From JBHPHA01 sp042569905 (lineage in GTDB: Bacteria > Patescibacteriota > Minisyncoccia > Moranbacterales > UBA9337): DNA of 9,126 nucleotides. The notes beneath the pieces are model-generated. The model saw only the letters and a list, made by a program, of their open reading frames with translations. It was not told where the DNA came from and did no database searches. The stretch lies in assembly GCA_042569905.1 (NCBI GenBank), contig JBHPHA010000030.1, forward strand, positions 1-9,126, in the 5' to 3' direction. Position 1 is the stretch's first letter, and each line of letters begins with the position of its first letter. Positions 5,890-9,126 of the stretch are shown here, one piece after another. A program made the position numbers and the translations under genes.

Positions 5890-7464
5890 CTACTCGGGAC
5901 ATGCATGATATGTGCTAATCGGACCCCTAGTTTTAACATCGCGAATTTTTTTCATTTCATCTTCAATATACACTTCAGCTTCCTTGGTAATAAATGTCTT
6001 ATCATTATCAGAGACAATCACCCAAACACATGACTTACCATTCTTCAACAGTCCTCTTAACCTACTTTTTGTTATCTTCTTTTCACCCTCTTTCGCCCGT
6101 TCCCCTCCTAAGCTTATAATATCAACGTTTGCATCCCTGAAGTAATAATTCCTAAACTCCCTCGTAATCAAAATATCCCCATCCTGCCTGTGGTTCAAGA
6201 AATAAGAAAAAGTCTTCCTGTAATTAGGATTCTCTGACGTTGAAGTTTGACTATAAAAATTATCTTTAATAGTAAAATAAATATAATTAGGCACAATCAG
6301 TAAAAATAATATAATTGACACAACATACGCGCATTTTCCGAATTTTTTCAAATTATCCTTCAAAAAAGAAGCGATACCATAAATTCCCCCACTAATTAAA
6401 ATAATTTGAAATGGCTTGATGAAATATATATATTGTTCACCTGCTGTTCTTTTCCAAAAAAATATCGACATTAAAAGTGTTACCCAAAAAACAACTGAGA
6501 CAAAAAGACCTTCTTTATTTTCTTTACGAGACAAATAATAAGTACCGAAAATGATTAGCAACACGGCTAAAAACTTGTCCGAGTAATCAAACAATATCTT
6601 ATTAACATATGAATAATGATTCTCTATTCCAAGAAAAGAACCTACTACACCCAGCTGACTATAAAACAACAAACATACTGCTGCTAACAATAGAATGAAA
6701 AATCCATACTTATTTTTGACATTATCATGCCTTAAAAATTTAATAATAAAAATAGTGATAAAGTAAATAATCACAACTGGAATAATATTTACTGTCAGCA
6801 AATGTAGATGAGCGCTAAACAATCCCAATAGAATCACCGGAATGAAGTACATTAAATTCAAACCAATCCTTTTATTAACCTTATTCACCGATTCAATTCC
6901 ACACTTTCTCTTACTTTCTAAAAACTGAAAAACATAGTAAGAAAATACAAGAAAAACTGGCATAAACATAGAATACATTCGAACCTTTCTGCTAAAAACA
7001 ATATTATCTAAACTAATTGCCATTAAAAATGCAGCAATAAGACTTATGACTCTGTTTTTCGTAAATTTAAAAGCGATAAAATAAGTCATCATAATGGATA
7101 TAATTCCCCACAATGCACTCGTAATCCTAAAAGAAGATTCCTCATCGTCAGGAAAAAATTTCAAAACTTGAGCTATTTGCCAATTATACATCCATGCCCT
7201 AGTATATGAAGTCTCTCCTCCTCCCCAAAAATCAAAATCAAAAAAATTCTTATAATAAGGCTCATCTTCTAGTAATTGCCCTCTATTGAAATCCCATCGC
7301 TTCCATTCACCTGTCTCCAAGAAACCATGGACAGTATTAACACCTAAAAACTCATCCGCAACAAAAACCTTTTCACCTAATTTGTAAAATCTCAAAAATC
7401 CTCCCAAGACAACAATCAAGAGAAGTGCTAAGATATATTTATTTTTTATTTTTAATTTTCTCAT
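5890..7464 (-). CDS. GT-C membrane glycosyltransferase, GT39 (PMT_2-like)
   Basis: This 524-residue protein has an N-terminal helix (8-24) and about ten further helices to residue 397, then a soluble domain at 400-524. The first outer loop has the acidic pair D37-E38 (FVADEF), the usual metal/donor-binding feature of GT39 and PMT_2 enzymes that use lipid-phosphate sugars. FSRKVRMYSMF (157-167) matches the conserved (S)R-x-x-R-M-Y motif of this group. The C-terminal domain (NPNYRKTFSYFL, then GDILIT) resembles the outer domain common in bacterial GT39 proteins. The first outer loop is long (about 85 residues) and rich in aromatic and acidic residues. It shares strand and a 69-base gap with the 577-residue GT-C gene but is not a close copy of it. 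It has a good promoter with almost no leader and no SD. Sugar and acceptor are unknown; a role in envelope glycan or protein glycosylation is inferred. Confidence 0.82.
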   Translation of the reverse strand: MRKLKIKNKYILALLLIVVLGGFLRFYKLGEKVFVADEFLGVNTVHGFLETGEWKRWDFNRGQLLEDEPYYKNFFDFDFWGGGETSYTRAWMYNWQIAQVLKFFPDDEESSFRITSALWGIISIMMTYFIAFKFTKNRVISLIAAFLMAISLDNIVFSRKVRMYSMFMPVFLVFSYYVFQFLESKRKCGIESVNKVNKRIGLNLMYFIPVILLGLFSAHLHLLTVNIIPVVIIYFITIFIIKFLRHDNVKNKYGFFILLLAAVCLLFYSQLGVVGSFLGIENHYSYVNKILFDYSDKFLAVLLIIFGTYYLSRKENKEGLFVSVVFWVTLLMSIFFWKRTAGEQYIYFIKPFQIILISGGIYGIASFLKDNLKKFGKCAYVVSIILFLLIVPNYIYFTIKDNFYSQTSTSENPNYRKTFSYFLNHRQDGDILITREFRNYYFRDANVDIISLGGERAKEGEKKITKSRLRGLLKNGKSCVWVIVSDNDKTFITKEAEVYIEDEMKKIRDVKTRGPISTYHACPE

Positions 7465-7472
7465 ATAAACTA

Positions 7473-7501
7473 ATTTTATCTAATAAAACACCATCTGACA
7501 A
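7473..7501 (-). promoter_or_regulatory. Sigma70-type promoter predicting a near-leaderless mRNA
   Basis: On the minus strand TTGTCA (7496-7501) and TAAAAT (7473-7478) are 17 bases apart, five of six matches in each. Only 8 bases separate the -10 box from the ATG at 7464, so transcription would begin about 2 bases before the start codon. This agrees with the lack of any SD there. Confidence 0.58.
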
Positions 7502-7538
7502 CCACGCAATAACAAACACTCTGAAAAATATGTTAAAC

Positions 7539-7553
7539 TATACTCAGTGTATA
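7539..7553. repeat. Imperfect 15-bp inverted repeat in the divergent intergenic region
   Basis: TATACTCAGTGTATA is symmetric at six of seven arm positions around its centre. It lies in the 127-base gap between the divergent GT-C gene and the plus-strand membrane protein gene. It could be a regulator site, but AT-rich palindromes arise by chance easily. Confidence 0.22.
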
Positions 7554-7591
7554 AAGATATTATATTTAAAAAAACTTAACAATACATTAAT

Positions 7592-9126
7592 ATGCTCGAT
7601 TTAATTCAAGAACAGTTTCTATTTTACATCTCAATAATCATAACAATCTTTCTTCCTGGATACCTCCTTTTATCTGCGACATTCAACAAAAACCAATTTA
7701 ATTTATTGGAAAAAATAATCATATCCTCTGGATTAGGGGTCATTTCTACAACTCTATTAATGATAGTCATTGGAAAAGCTGGAGTGCCTCTCACATCTTG
7801 GTCTGTAATATTGAGCATTGCTATTTTTTCAATAGCTTGTTGGATAATTGGCAAGAAAAAGAAATCAAAAGAGAAATCAAAAGAAATACTTTTTTCAAAA
7901 AATCAAATAGCTTTAATTATCTCAATTCTATTCTTAACAGTCTTTATTAAAACCACCTACCTTGAAAGCACTATATTTCCAACATCAACAGATCTTGGTC
8001 ATCATATGTACTGGTCCAGATTAATTACCAATACTCAAAAACTTCCGGTTTATCAAAAAGTAGAAATCATACAGACAGACAACGCCTATACACTTACTGA
8101 TCCGGAACCTATCGCTGATTTCATTATTGGAGAACATTTGATCTTTTCAGGCATTAGTATGATCAGCGGGATAGATGTTGTTTCCTATTTCCCTTCCCTT
8201 GTATTGCATCTATTCAATATAATGGGGATATTAGCTATATTTATTTTTATTTTAAGAATATTCAATTCACCTATTGCCAAAAATGCAGCAATTACATCTC
8301 TTATATTGCTCGGACCATTATACGCAATATCATCACCACAGTCAAAATTTATAAGCGGTGGCGTCATTGGAAATATATTAGGAAATCTATTTATCCCACT
8401 CGCCCTATACTTCTATTTTCGGGCATTGAAAGAAAAGAGTAGTTCGATGCTTATGACTGCAATATTTATTACATTCGGAATGATTTACACGCATCACCTG
8501 AGTTCGTTTGTGTTCATTTTTATTTTTGCCTTTATTTTTATCTTATTCAATATCACATTAACTTATCAATCCATACTTATACCAAAAAAAGATAAGTTCA
8601 AAACTTTAATTCAAAACTACAAAAACGTTCTTCAAGATTGGACTAAATTAATCTTTTCCAAGCCAGTCATTGGAATACTAATCTTTGCTGCACTATTTTT
8701 CTTTTTCATCTACACACCTGCCTACGTTGAAACCAGTGCTGTTGACACGGCTATTGGAACACCTTCAAAATCCACCAGAACTGGATTAAGCTTAACGGAG
8801 TTAAAATTCAATGCAGGAGAATCAAGAATGATGCTTGGAATGATAGGATTAGCAATTCTATTGATTTTGCAATTTTTCTACAAACAAGACAAACTAAACA
8901 TCAAAAAAATATACACCTTCGCATTCTCTTCAGGATGGATTATCGCACTTTTGTCCATGACACTTAAACCTGACTGGCTTCACTTAGATTTGCCTTCAGG
9001 AAGAATCGCTAATTACTTTAGCTTCCCAATCATTGTCACTGCCAGTTTCTGTGTTGTATGGATATTCAACAAAATCAAAAATAGTAATTTCCCCTTACCG
9101 CCAACAATTATATTTGCTTTCTACCT
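7592..9126 (+). CDS. Large polytopic membrane protein, GT-C-like, 3' end outside the window
   Basis: An open frame of 511 codons runs from ATG 7592 to the right edge with no stop; the end is missing. An in-frame TAA at 7577-7579 bounds it upstream, and this ATG is the first after it. No SD is seen. About 14 membrane segments are visible. The N-terminal LPGYLL region (21-26) and paired helices are followed by a Lys-rich cytoplasmic loop (88-98). An outer loop carries T133-D134-L-G-H137-H138-M-Y, a D-x-G-H pattern at the place where GT-C enzymes hold their acidic or His metal-binding residues. Other polar residues in the membrane region are E181-H182, H301-H302 and R471 (PSGRIANYF). This plan resembles uncharacterised GT-C-like glycosyltransferases, but I do not recognise an exact family, so the enzyme call is tentative. 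It is transcribed divergently from a GT39-like gene. Confidence 0.8.
   Translation, partial: MLDLIQEQFLFYISIIITIFLPGYLLLSATFNKNQFNLLEKIIISSGLGVISTTLLMIVIGKAGVPLTSWSVILSIAIFSIACWIIGKKKKSKEKSKEILFSKNQIALIISILFLTVFIKTTYLESTIFPTSTDLGHHMYWSRLITNTQKLPVYQKVEIIQTDNAYTLTDPEPIADFIIGEHLIFSGISMISGIDVVSYFPSLVLHLFNIMGILAIFIFILRIFNSPIAKNAAITSLILLGPLYAISSPQSKFISGGVIGNILGNLFIPLALYFYFRALKEKSSSMLMTAIFITFGMIYTHHLSSFVFIFIFAFIFILFNITLTYQSILIPKKDKFKTLIQNYKNVLQDWTKLIFSKPVIGILIFAALFFFFIYTPAYVETSAVDTAIGTPSKSTRTGLSLTELKFNAGESRMMLGMIGLAILLILQFFYKQDKLNIKKIYTFAFSSGWIIALLSMTLKPDWLHLDLPSGRIANYFSFPIIVTASFCVVWIFNKIKNSNFPLPPTIIFAFY

Noticed and set aside
7624..7854. Minus-strand 76-codon frame near the divergent region
   Set aside because: It is antisense to the long plus-strand membrane protein frame that begins at 7592 and stays open to the edge with a clear transmembrane pattern.

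Overview
The window looks like part of a small-genome bacterium of the candidate phyla radiation (Patescibacteria), most likely Parcubacteria-like. This placement is an inference from gene content and style: low GC, short intergenic gaps, a secreted DUF1565-type beta-helix protein, several GT-C membrane glycosyltransferases and a divergent RdgB/HAM1. TAA, TAG and TGA all end genes here, so the recoded UGA of Gracilibacteria/SR1 is not in use. The promoters and Shine-Dalgarno (SD) sites I can see are bacterial, not archaeal.

Layout from left to right. A minus-strand pair of small membrane proteins (456-779, then 139-408) ends in a rho-independent terminator at 76-110. Divergently, on the plus strand, a MOP/Wzx-type polysaccharide flippase (870-2360) overlaps by one base a secreted right-handed beta-helix protein (2360-3310), which is followed by a strong terminator. 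Next, on the minus strand, is an RdgB/HAM1-family NTP pyrophosphatase (3412-3999, TTG start). It has its own near-consensus promoter, an operator-like dyad over the -10 box and its own terminator. Upstream of it, also on the minus strand, are two GT-C (GT39/PMT-like) membrane proteins (4087-5820 and 5890-7464). Finally a large polytopic membrane protein with a GT-C-like plan starts at 7592 on the plus strand and runs off the right edge.

Together the flippase, the exported beta-helix protein and three polytopic proteins with GT-C traits suggest a cell-envelope glycan locus. In such a locus lipid-linked sugars would be flipped and then transferred outside the membrane. No cytoplasmic nucleotide-sugar glycosyltransferase, Wzy or Wzz is visible here, so the locus is either incomplete in this window or works with genes elsewhere. 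The housekeeping-like rdgB and the two small membrane proteins have clear SD sites, whereas none of the five envelope genes does. One of those five has a promoter so close to its ATG that its mRNA would be nearly leaderless. No CRISPR array, tRNA, rRNA, insertion sequence or phage gene was seen, and no gene-free stretch exceeds 300 bases.
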